Assembly (NCBI RefSeq): GCF_000233455.1
Contig: NZ_JH376420.1
Coordinates: 820,941-884,940 of the forward strand
Origin: [Clostridium] citroniae WAL-17108
Lineage (GTDB): Bacteria > Bacillota > Clostridia > Lachnospirales > Lachnospiraceae
Direction: 5' to 3'
Length of the DNA: 64,000 nt
A program made the position numbers and the translations under genes. The notes under the pieces were generated by a model. It was not told where the DNA came from, ran no database searches, and was given only the letters and a program-made list of their open reading frames with translations. Numbering within the stretch: position 1 is the first letter of the stretch; each line of letters begins with the position of its first letter. This document shows, piece by piece, positions 1 to 6,952 of this stretch.

Positions 1-835
1 ACTTGTCAAACACAATGACCGGATTTCCCTTCTCATTGACATAAAATTTTGTGTTCTCATCAATACCGGAAAATCCCCCCTCATCCTGTGCCCGGAATTC
101 GATCCCCTCCGTTTCCTGCCGTTCCCTCATGGCAGTTTGAATGCTCTCATCCGCTTTCCGGACATACTCGTCTCCCAGAAGCGTCTGAAGGGTGGCAAGC
201 TTTCCGTTCTTCAGATCAATGGAGTAATATCTGGCCTCACTGTAAGCAGAAGTCCAGCTCTCAGTCCCCATGACTGCAAAGGAAAGGTAATCTTCGGTCT
301 GGGATTTGATCTCATACCACACATTGATCTCAATGTTGTGGGCCGTCCACTCTTCCTCGGTTCCCCCTGTCTCCATAAATGCTTTCTTGTATTCCATTGC
401 CCGCTGCTGCGCCTCCTCCCCATAGCGGATGCACAGTTCGTGTATCTCCTGATTCAGGGAATCGTCCAGCCCGTTGGTGTCGGCAGCGATCATTTCCACG
501 CTGGGGATCTTCACCGATATCTTCCAGTCCCCCTCATCCTTTTCATAGGAGCGGAAGGTGAGAAGCCGCGCAACGCCTCCAACCACCGGAAGCCGGGCCG
601 CCATATCTGCAAACGCGGTATTGGTGTTCAAAGCTGTGGTAAACACGATTGCCAGCCCGGCAGCCACTCCGGCGCATTTTCCCGCAAGTACCTTTCTTCT
701 GCGGATCCTCACCACTTTTTCCCGTTTCCTCTTCCTGGCCCCGGACTCTTCCACCGCTGCCTGCACCCGTTTAGAAAGTTCCTTTGGAATCTCGGTCTTA
801 TCATATTTTTTCTTAGCATCTTCTAACCGGCTCAT
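1..835 (-). CDS. RsiV-like anti-sigma factor, partial (C-terminus beyond window edge)
   Basis: The reading frame is open from the ATG at 835 to the left edge, so the C-terminal end is missing. The protein starts with a basic cytoplasmic segment of about 50 residues (MSRLEDAKKKYDKTE...), then one membrane span (about residues 53-72), then an extracytoplasmic part whose composition and motifs (YYSIDLKNGKLATLQTLL and a repeated acidic helix) resemble the DUF4163/DUF3298 region of RsiV. RsiV-type proteins hold an ECF sigma factor at the membrane and are cleaved on a signal such as lysozyme; that role is inferred from family and context. Its ATG overlaps the TGA of the sigma gene (ATGA at 832-835), so translation is probably coupled. 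Confidence 0.8.
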   Translation of the reverse strand, partial: MSRLEDAKKKYDKTEIPKELSKRVQAAVEESGARKRKREKVVRIRRRKVLAGKCAGVAAGLAIVFTTALNTNTAFADMAARLPVVGGVARLLTFRSYEKDEGDWKISVKIPSVEMIAADTNGLDDSLNQEIHELCIRYGEEAQQRAMEYKKAFMETGGTEEEWTAHNIEINVWYEIKSQTEDYLSFAVMGTESWTSAYSEARYYSIDLKNGKLATLQTLLGDEYVRKADESIQTAMRERQETEGIEFRAQDEGGFSGIDENTKFYVNEKGNPVIVFDK

Positions 836-1323
836 ACCTCCACCTCCTGGATACTCTGCTTTAACTGTTTTAATCCACGGTATAGCTTTGTTTTTACCGT
901 ATTCAGATTGGATTTAGTGACATAGGCAATTTCCTTCAGGGACAGTTCCTCAAAATACCGCAGCTTAATAATGGTCTGCACATCCGTTTCCAGACAGTTT
1001 AGCTGGTCATAAAGATCATCCTCCGAATCATAGCCGGTTTCGTAATAAGGCACATCCTCATCCATACCATCCTCTGTCAGGGTTTCCCGCTTTCGCTGTT
1101 TGATAAGCCCTATGCTCTCATTGACAAGAATGCGGTAAAACCATGTTCTAACGGCATTTTCATCCCGCAGCGCCTGATAATGGTCCAGCGCTTTTAAGAC
1201 CGCGCTCTGGACAATATCCAGGGCATCCTCCTTGTTGTGGACGTAACTGTAGGCCAGACGGTAAAACTTATCCTGGTTTTCCACAATATAGTCCACGATC
1301 CTGTCATATAAATCCTGTCTCAT
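832..1323 (-). CDS. ECF-type RNA polymerase sigma factor (SigV-like)
   Basis: A 163-residue sigma-70 family protein of the usual ECF length. Region 2 is visible near residues 18-50 (FYRLAYSYVHNKEDALDIVQ) and region 4 near 118-155 (LSLKEIAYVTKSNLNTVKTK, a helix-turn-helix). It would direct RNA polymerase to stress promoters and be silenced by the RsiV-like protein encoded immediately downstream, with which it overlaps by four bases. The start has a GAGAGGG ribosome site just upstream. I could not see a clear ECF self-promoter in 1324-1447. Confidence 0.92.
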   Translation of the reverse strand: MRQDLYDRIVDYIVENQDKFYRLAYSYVHNKEDALDIVQSAVLKALDHYQALRDENAVRTWFYRILVNESIGLIKQRKRETLTEDGMDEDVPYYETGYDSEDDLYDQLNCLETDVQTIIKLRYFEELSLKEIAYVTKSNLNTVKTKLYRGLKQLKQSIQEVEV

Positions 1324-1384
1324 GGGTCATTTCCCTCTCCGTTTTGTAATTTGCTATCTGATCTATAGATTCTTATTTGAGCGA

Positions 1385-1430
1385 AAAAGTTTCAGGGCAG
1401 GATCATCTTTTCTGATTTCCCGCCCTGACT
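1385..1430 (-). terminator. Rho-independent terminator of the TetR-MATE-kinase operon
   Basis: Arms TCAGGGC (1392-1398) and GCCCTGA (1422-1428), extended by a few more pairs, followed on the minus strand by AACTTTTTC. It lies just after the stop of the cytidylate-kinase-like gene. Confidence 0.75.
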
Positions 1431-1447
1431 TCAGCCAATCTATATTT

Positions 1448-2050
1448 TTACATTTTGGTACTCTCATCCGCCAAATATAACGCCTGAATGATCTTCACCC
1501 CGTTTTCAATCCCCGTATAGCCGCTGTCAATACACAAATGATAATTGCGGGGATCTCCCCAAACCTGCTCCGTATAATTGAGGAGATAGGACTTTCTCTT
1601 TTTGTCCAGCTGCCTGATCAGCCGGTCCGCGTCCGGTTCCGGCACGCCGTATAATTCAACAATACGGCGTTTTCTGTACGCTTCTTTTGCGTAGATGAAT
1701 ACGTGAAGCGCCCCTGGAAGATCCCAGAGGATCTTATTGCCTCCCCGCCCCACGATAATACACGGCGACTCCTCTGCCAGCCTGCGGATGGTTTTGGACT
1801 GTTCCAGGAAAATCCGGTCGCTTAAGGTGGTATGCCCGGCTGTCACGGAACCATACATATAGGAAAAGCGGTCCTGCCCCCGCTTCTCGGCATTCTCAAA
1901 AAAGTCCCGGTGGATGCCGCTTTGACAGGCCGCCTCCATAAAAAGCTGTTTATCATACAGCGGAATGCCCAGGTTCCCGGAGAGCTGCTCCCCGATTTCC
2001 CCGCCGCCGCTTCCATATTGCCGGCTGATGGTTATGACCGTTTTTCTCAT
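1448..2050 (-). CDS. cytidylate kinase-like family protein
   Basis: A 200-residue P-loop protein beginning MRKTVITISRQYGSGGGEIG, the signature start of the cytidylate-kinase-like family (PF13189) found widely in Clostridia. The Walker A-like loop is SRQYGSGGGEIG (residues 9-20); RGGNKIL and the basic KRKSYLLNY segment fit a nucleotide kinase fold. It differs from true Cmk, and its substrate is not established. It overlaps the MATE gene by four bases (ATGA at 2047-2050) and shares its TetR-controlled promoter. Confidence 0.82.
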   Translation of the reverse strand: MRKTVITISRQYGSGGGEIGEQLSGNLGIPLYDKQLFMEAACQSGIHRDFFENAEKRGQDRFSYMYGSVTAGHTTLSDRIFLEQSKTIRRLAEESPCIIVGRGGNKILWDLPGALHVFIYAKEAYRKRRIVELYGVPEPDADRLIRQLDKKRKSYLLNYTEQVWGDPRNYHLCIDSGYTGIENGVKIIQALYLADESTKM

Positions 2051-3501
2051 GTATTTTCTCCTCTGTATGGGTTGTTTCCACCCGGGGGATTTCCTCCCGG
2101 TGATGTTCCGTTCACCGCAGCCGCCATATTCTCCGATGCGGTCCGCTTCATGGGCCTGACAGAGAACAGGCAGACCAGAATAGTCAGTATGTCAGCGGCC
2201 GGCTGGGCCAGATAGATGCCCGTCACGCCCAATGCCCGGGGCAGAATCAGGATAAAGGGAACATAGAACAATCCCTGCCTTATCACGGACAGGAACAGTC
2301 CGTACCTGGATGCACCGATGGTCTGAAATGTGATGGTCATCATGTAGCAAAGTCCAAAAGCCGGATAGAGCGCCACCTGGGAAATCAGCAGCTTTGCGCC
2401 GTAACCAATGACCGCCGGATTTTGGTTGAACAGCATGATCAGCGGCCTAGCCAAAAGTATGTAGACCCCGGCCACCAACACCGTAAGGACCAGGGAAGCC
2501 CGCAGGGCAAACCGGACGCACTCATGGAACCGTTCCTCCTTATTGGCGCCAAAGGAAAATGATGCCACGGGCTGATATCCCTGCATAAACCCCATGATCA
2601 CATAACAGCCGATCAGGATCAGCCGCTGGACCACGCCGTACGCCGCAATGATCAGATCCGCATCCGCCATGGGCTTGGCGGCTATATTGGTCAGTGATGT
2701 GGCGACTGCAAGGCAGATCTGAATCACAGCCGTAGGAATCCCGATCACAGTAACCGCTTCTATCAGCCTCCAATGGGGCCTGAAAAAATCCTTTTTGATC
2801 TTTATAACAGAGCGTCCGCTCATATAGAACCATCCCAGAATGAAAAATGTAACAAACTGGGAAACCGTGGTGGCAAGGGACGCGCCTCCCACGCCCATCC
2901 CAAAGCCCCATTCAAACATGAATATGGGGTCCAGAACAACATTGAGGGCCGCCCCGGTGATCACTGCAACGGATGAGATCTTGACCGAGGATTCCGCCCT
3001 GGCCGCACAGTTCATGCTCTGGGCCGGAAGATTGGCAATGGCTGCGATAAACATCCAGAACGCATAGTCCTTTGCCTGGGGCAGCACGGCCTCGGAGGCC
3101 CCAAAGGATCGCAGCAGAGGTTCCATGAAAATGATGCCCGCCACACACAGGAAAAATCCAATCCCCACAGAGATCCCCACCACGGATGTAACGGTGCGGT
3201 TGGCTCCATTCTTATCTCCCGCTCCCAGCTGGCGTCCTGCCAGCACCGCTGCTCCGGCTGCAAAGATATTCTCCACCGATACCATGATCAGCAGCAGCGG
3301 CAGGGTCACTCCCACGGCAGCCAGTGCGATATCCGATCCCAGCATACCGATGTAGGCTGTGTCCACAATGTTATAGACCGCCTTGGCCAGCAGCGCCAGG
3401 GTTGCAGGAACCGCCAGCTTTGTGATCGCCCTTGAGGGTTTCAGCTCCCCCAATATGGATTCCTGGGGTTTGTTTTCCTGGGGTTTGTTTTCCTGGGTCA
3501 T
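2047..3501 (-). CDS. MATE family multidrug efflux transporter
   Basis: A 484-residue polytopic membrane protein with about twelve hydrophobic spans and the MATE pattern (AVYNIVDTAYIGMLG early; matching second half from about residue 250). It should export cationic drugs or metabolites by Na+ or H+ antiport. It lies between a TetR repressor (4-base overlap at its start) and a cytidylate-kinase-like gene, so export is probably induced by the TetR ligand. The N-terminus carries an in-frame 15-base tandem repeat (NKPQE units, DNA 3461-3499), and the C-terminal tail is Gly/Pro/Asn-rich; both ends look variable and unstructured. Confidence 0.93.
   Translation of the reverse strand: MTQENKPQENKPQESILGELKPSRAITKLAVPATLALLAKAVYNIVDTAYIGMLGSDIALAAVGVTLPLLLIMVSVENIFAAGAAVLAGRQLGAGDKNGANRTVTSVVGISVGIGFFLCVAGIIFMEPLLRSFGASEAVLPQAKDYAFWMFIAAIANLPAQSMNCAARAESSVKISSVAVITGAALNVVLDPIFMFEWGFGMGVGGASLATTVSQFVTFFILGWFYMSGRSVIKIKKDFFRPHWRLIEAVTVIGIPTAVIQICLAVATSLTNIAAKPMADADLIIAAYGVVQRLILIGCYVIMGFMQGYQPVASFSFGANKEERFHECVRFALRASLVLTVLVAGVYILLARPLIMLFNQNPAVIGYGAKLLISQVALYPAFGLCYMMTITFQTIGASRYGLFLSVIRQGLFYVPFILILPRALGVTGIYLAQPAADILTILVCLFSVRPMKRTASENMAAAVNGTSPGGNPPGGNNPYRGENT
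3461..3499. repeat. 15-base tandem repeat in the MATE N-terminus
   Basis: Two full copies of TCCTGGGGTTTGTTT (3461-3475, 3476-3490) plus a partial third. On the coding strand they encode repeated NKPQE pentapeptides, so a copy-number change keeps the frame. Confidence 0.85.
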
Positions 3502-4121
3502 TGCGCCACTTCCTTTCGCTCCACCACACCGTAAAGCAATACGTCCAATGCCCTGCGGCAGTCCTCCTCATGTGTCTTAAAATCAATGTCCTGTTCCCTC
3601 ATATTCTGGTATCGCACATTCACATAATCCTGGAACTGGACAAAGAGGTCCACCACCTTTTCCCGGGAGATCCCCGGACGCAGCCTAAGAGGCGCCAGGA
3701 TCCGCTCCAATATGGAGAGATTCAGGGCGTCAAACTCAGCCTTTTGCTCCCGTACCGCTGCCTCCAGGTGGCGGGGCGGCATGATGACAGACTCACAAAA
3801 TATCCGCTGGTACATGGGAAATGCCTGAAAGAAATCAAACCTGGCATTAAAATATGCCTGGAGCTGCCGGTGCACCGGCTCATTGTCGAGGATCAGCGCC
3901 TCCCGCAAAAATCCCGTCAGCGTTCGGAAACATTCCTCCACACAGGCCAGATACAGCTCATCCTTGGTCTGGAAATAGTGGAAAATAATTCCTTTTGAAA
4001 ATCCTTCCCCCTCACAGATATGGTTCACCGAACTGCCCCCATATCCCTGTTCCGTAAATTCCTTCAATGCACTGTCCATAATCCGGCGCTTTGTCTGCTG
4101 ATTCTTTTCTTCCCGCTTCAT
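3498..4121 (-). CDS. TetR/AcrR family transcriptional regulator
   Basis: A 207-residue regulator. The N-terminal helix-turn-helix runs from MKREEKNQQTKRRIMDSALKEF through GGSSVNHICEGEGFSKGIIFHYFQTKDELY, a typical TetR DNA-binding domain (about residues 8-58); the rest is an all-helical ligand domain. I chose the ATG at 4121 because the GAAAGG ribosome site sits 9 bases upstream of it but abuts the other candidate at 4130. It is the first gene of the TetR-MATE-kinase operon and should repress itself through the two palindromes at 4141-4197. Confidence 0.93.
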   Translation of the reverse strand: MKREEKNQQTKRRIMDSALKEFTEQGYGGSSVNHICEGEGFSKGIIFHYFQTKDELYLACVEECFRTLTGFLREALILDNEPVHRQLQAYFNARFDFFQAFPMYQRIFCESVIMPPRHLEAAVREQKAEFDALNLSILERILAPLRLRPGISREKVVDLFVQFQDYVNVRYQNMREQDIDFKTHEEDCRRALDVLLYGVVERKEVAQ

Positions 4122-4140
4122 GGAACCCATCCTTTCAATT

Positions 4141-4197
4141 ATTGACCTATTGGTCAATTTCTTATAGGATAGCATATATTGACCTGGTGGTCAATAT
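4141..4197 (-). promoter_or_regulatory. promoter with two TetR-type operators
   Basis: Two inverted repeats: ATTGACC-N4-GGTCAAT (4141-4158) and ATATTGACC-N4-GGTCAATAT (4176-4197), centres 37 bases apart. On the minus strand a promoter sits across them: -35 TTGACC (4194-4189), a 17-base spacer, extended -10 TGC-TATCCT (4171-4166). The upstream palindrome covers the -35 and the downstream one the start of transcription, the expected layout for autorepression by the TetR encoded next door. Confidence 0.85.
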
Positions 4198-4239
4198 TAT
4201 TGATTATGAAAAATGTATAAAGCCATTGAAGATGACAAA

Positions 4240-4278
4240 AGAAAATACGCCTGCGCGGCAAATTACCGCGCAAGCGCA
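4240..4278 (-). terminator. terminator after the nitroreductase remnant
   Basis: Arms TGCGCGG (4252-4258) and CCGCGCA (4266-4272) followed on the minus strand by ATTTTCTTTT. It lies just past the stop at 4287. Confidence 0.7.
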
Positions 4279-4286
4279 TAAACCAT

Positions 4287-4828
4287 CTACTTATATGTGA
4301 CATCTAACTTCTCACGCTGTACGGAACGGTAAAATCTCACATCCGGATAACCGAGGACCAATGTCATTGCTGCACGTTTCCCCCGGGGTACGCTCATTGC
4401 GTTTTTGATTTTGTGTGAAGCATTGGCGGCCATTGTAAAATATCCGCTGTACAGTACGCCAAGTCCATGTGCTTCTGCTACAAATTCCATGTTTTGCGCG
4501 GCAAGTATACCGTTTGTTTGATTCTTAGCCAGGATCACGATCACGGCGGGAGCGTTAAAAAAGAAAAAGTGGTCATCTATCTCATGATTCCTTGCCATGG
4601 GGTTTAACAGATCCGCCAAGGGCTTTATCTTTTTAAACAGGCTAACCGCTATTTTCTCAATACGGTCCTTTTCCTGATCCAACACGACATAGGACACATC
4701 CTGCATATTCTTTGCCGTGTGGGTAAGCCTGCCTGCAATACTGTCTCCGCTTTTTTATTATTTAATACCAAATTATGCGCAACGCACACTTTAACGCACA
4801 TGCCGCAGCCGACACATTTACTTCCATC
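4287..4828 (-). pseudogene. decayed ferredoxin-nitroreductase fusion
   Basis: The C-terminal part (4287-about 4740) reads as the nitroreductase half of the clostridial ferredoxin-nitroreductase family: AGRLTHTAKNMQDVSYVVLDQE, then LGVLYSGYF and a C-terminal LVLGYPD. Upstream, in another frame (about 4745-4828), is a clear 4Fe-4S start, KCVGCGMCVKVC. Between them about 50-60 residues are missing, including the second cluster and the RRSIR-type flavin-binding start of the nitroreductase domain, and the frame is broken. The true start codon is also lost: homology runs straight into the stop of the neighbouring DUF6273 gene at 4829. An ATG at 4706 could still give 139 residues, but this would lack the flavin site. 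Confidence 0.75.
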
Positions 4829-5434
4829 CTACAGCATCAGCCGCAAAGCAGGACGGACACCGCCTCTGCACCTGCCCTCATCCAGATTGCCTTTTAAAAT
4901 ATTGTTGCCCTGGATGCCTATATTGCCGTCAGTCCCCCAGATATAGGCCGCTTTTATGCCAACACGGCCAGGTGAGCGGAGCCACCACCACCAGCCCCGT
5001 CCATTTTCAAGATGGTGCGCGATCCGCCTGCTGTTATTCATATCTTTTCTTTCAAACCAGTATCTTTGATTTTTTCCGGGGTGATAAAGCTTTGAACTGC
5101 TGTCGCCAAAATAGTTGCACGCAGCCTCCTCAAGGCTTAACAAAAAGATTCTGTCCCATGTGTCTGCTCCGCCTTTTGTGCCATACCACTGGTTGTCCAT
5201 ATTTTGATTCAGCACGGAAATGATCCTTGACCGGTCCCTTTCGCTGAACTTATTATAAAATTCCCCGTTAAGATATGTTCGCAGGGAGCATTCCTCCCAT
5301 GTTATATCTTTGTAGACATCATGGTAAGACCGCTCCTCTATCACATATTCAGTTATGATCAATGCAGTATTGTCCTGTACGTCAAGCACGCGCCATTCAT
5401 AATCTCCAAAGGATATCTTATCTCCTGCCTGCAT
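4829..5434 (-). CDS. DUF6273 domain-containing protein
   Basis: A 201-residue protein of unknown function with the DUF6273 pattern: an early beta segment (ISFGDYEWRVLDVQDNTALIIT), a middle WEECSLRTYLNGEFYNKF motif, and the C-terminal WWWWLRSPG ... GGVRPALRLML motif. No signal peptide, so it is probably cytoplasmic here. The domain is common in gut Firmicutes, often repeated or attached to surface proteins; here it stands alone. GGGAGG lies 5 bases before the ATG. Its stop codon is the exact point where the ferredoxin-nitroreductase homology begins, which suggests a recombination joint. Confidence 0.75.
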   Translation of the reverse strand: MQAGDKISFGDYEWRVLDVQDNTALIITEYVIEERSYHDVYKDITWEECSLRTYLNGEFYNKFSERDRSRIISVLNQNMDNQWYGTKGGADTWDRIFLLSLEEAACNYFGDSSSKLYHPGKNQRYWFERKDMNNSRRIAHHLENGRGWWWWLRSPGRVGIKAAYIWGTDGNIGIQGNNILKGNLDEGRCRGGVRPALRLML

Positions 5435-5498
5435 CCTTACCTCCCATATTTGTTACAATGTATTTTGTTCCATTCGCCATTTGATCACGCTTAAGGAG

Positions 5499-5507
5499 AT
5501 TATACCA
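5499..5507 (-). promoter_or_regulatory. candidate extended -10 for the DUF6273 gene
   Basis: Minus-strand TGG-TATAAT about 65 bases upstream of the start codon. No good -35 is visible, as is common for extended -10 promoters. Confidence 0.4.
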
Positions 5508-5563
5508 TGATTTGTGTCGGATACCTATTGGATATAAGGCGTTTTCATAAGTAATATACTTGT

Positions 5564-6670
5564 TCATTCTTCCCGATCTACCTTGCATTGTTCGATATAA
5601 GCTTTGTAAACCTTCTGCAATGTTACTAGAAAATCATCTAAATCTCCCGCTATTTTGGGTGAATGATAAAGAGAATCCTCATAATAACCCGGATTTATAT
5701 CAAATGGTATCTTTTCCCCTTCTGCAATTCTCCTAAGTTCATACAAAAGGAGTGCACGTGTATCATTCATCGCCCTGCAAAATATCATCTCGCAATCCAC
5801 ATAGATTGCTTTTTTATCATTTACCTTTACCATATGCGCTTTATCCTGCATGTACAGGTATAATTTTCGGATCATGTTCAATCCGTCAACTATTTTTCTA
5901 AATCCATTCTTTAAGGTCTGTGAGCTGAAATCTTCAACCGTAAAACTATATCGCCCTGTTCTATGATCACTTTTTCCCACATTAATAAAAGCAATTGTTT
6001 CAGTAATAGCCCGTTCAAAATTTTCCATACTGCATTCATATTCAAAATCCGTTGTAAAGGCTGGCCTGTTAAAGCAATGCAGCAGCTCCTCCAGTACCCG
6101 TTGATCCGTTACCGGTTCCGGCAGAGTATCAATATTTTCAGATATACATTTATATGCCTTCATAAACCGTTTATGGTCATCATCAAATAACCTTTCAATT
6201 TCCGAAATCAAATCCCTCATATCAACAATATCAGAAGACTGAAATCTACCATGTGAAATCCTTTTTATTTCCTCCTGGCTTTTCTTTTGAAATTTAACTT
6301 TTTTATCAATTGAAACGCACACAAATATTATCTGCTTACCGTATAATTCAGCGATCAATGTTCCATCTATTGCATTATCCGGATGATAGATCTTAGTATA
6401 AGCATCCACTACCTTATCAAAACCGCAAGCAGAAGTTACCTGAATCCCTATTCCGGCAGCGTCATCGCCCAAGTCTATCCCTGGATAATTCAACCGTACG
6501 CTATTTAAATCTTTACAACTATATCCATATACAATATTAATTATGTTACGAATAAATCCCTCCGATATCCTGTTTATATCTGTATAATTTTTGAAATTAC
6601 AATATTGAATATAATTACATAAATGACACAAACGTTCTTCCAGATACGCAAATTGCTCCTGCCGCTTCAT
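5564..6670 (-). CDS. SMEK domain-containing protein, candidate defence gene
   Basis: A 368-residue protein whose first 160 residues match my knowledge of the SMEK domain: an N-terminal MKRQEQFAYLEERL helix, an INRISEGFIRNIINIVYGY segment, then NYPGIDLGD ... GIGIQVTSACGFDKV. The spaced D (PGID), Q (IQVTS) and K (FDKV) resemble a PD-(D/E)XK nuclease core. The remaining 200 residues are helical and unrecognised. SMEK proteins occur in phage-defence settings; a defence role here is inference, since no other defence gene adjoins. The gene is notably AT-rich against its neighbours and has its own promoter, suggesting acquisition by transfer. Confidence 0.7.
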   Translation of the reverse strand: MKRQEQFAYLEERLCHLCNYIQYCNFKNYTDINRISEGFIRNIINIVYGYSCKDLNSVRLNYPGIDLGDDAAGIGIQVTSACGFDKVVDAYTKIYHPDNAIDGTLIAELYGKQIIFVCVSIDKKVKFQKKSQEEIKRISHGRFQSSDIVDMRDLISEIERLFDDDHKRFMKAYKCISENIDTLPEPVTDQRVLEELLHCFNRPAFTTDFEYECSMENFERAITETIAFINVGKSDHRTGRYSFTVEDFSSQTLKNGFRKIVDGLNMIRKLYLYMQDKAHMVKVNDKKAIYVDCEMIFCRAMNDTRALLLYELRRIAEGEKIPFDINPGYYEDSLYHSPKIAGDLDDFLVTLQKVYKAYIEQCKVDREE

Positions 6671-6732
6671 TTTTCACCATGCTTCCTCTTAAATTCACTT
6701 TCCTGCTTCCACGTAGATACATTTTCTGTCTT

Positions 6733-6761
6733 ATTTTACCATACTGAGGAATATGCAACAA
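6733..6761 (-). promoter_or_regulatory. promoter of the SMEK gene
   Basis: Minus strand: -35 TTGTTG (6761-6756), 17-base spacer ending in TGG, -10 TAAAAT (6738-6733). It lies about 65 bases upstream of the start codon. Confidence 0.55.
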
Positions 6762-6809
6762 GAAAAGTTCACAATATAAATGATAGAAAAGATTGTATAC
6801 ATTAACCTA

Positions 6810-6838
6810 TTACATCCCCTGTGAAAATCTGGTATATT
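6810..6838 (+). promoter_or_regulatory. promoter of the second MATE gene
   Basis: TTACAT (6810-6815), 17-base spacer ending in TGG, TATATT (6833-6838): an extended -10 promoter. Transcription would start near 6845, leaving a leader of about 110 bases before the MATE ATG. Confidence 0.6.
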
Positions 6839-6854
6839 AAATACTGCAATATGG

Positions 6855-6902
6855 CTGTAGCTTCTGTCGTGAAGGTCATTCACAGAAGCCGCAGTCTTTT
6901 TT
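6855..6902 (+). terminator. terminator-like hairpin in the MATE leader (possible attenuator)
   Basis: Arms GCTTCTGT (6860-6867) and ACAGAAGC (6882-6889), lengthened by CTG/CAG (6855-6857, 6892-6894), followed by TCTTTTTT (6895-6902). It lies within the predicted leader, 50 bases before the start codon, so it would end transcripts before the gene unless something prevents it. A short reading frame (MAVASVVKV..., ATG at 6851) runs through the hairpin in the same frame as MATE. Confidence 0.6.
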
Positions 6903-6952
6903 GTGCTTTCATCTATCTATCATTTATGCATTCAACTAAAACGGAGGTCATT

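Noticed and set aside
49..826. Several plus-strand open frames in the first 900 bases
   Set aside because: The minus strand carries a continuous frame coupled by ATGA to the sigma factor gene, with a membrane span and RsiV-like motifs; the plus-strand frames have none.
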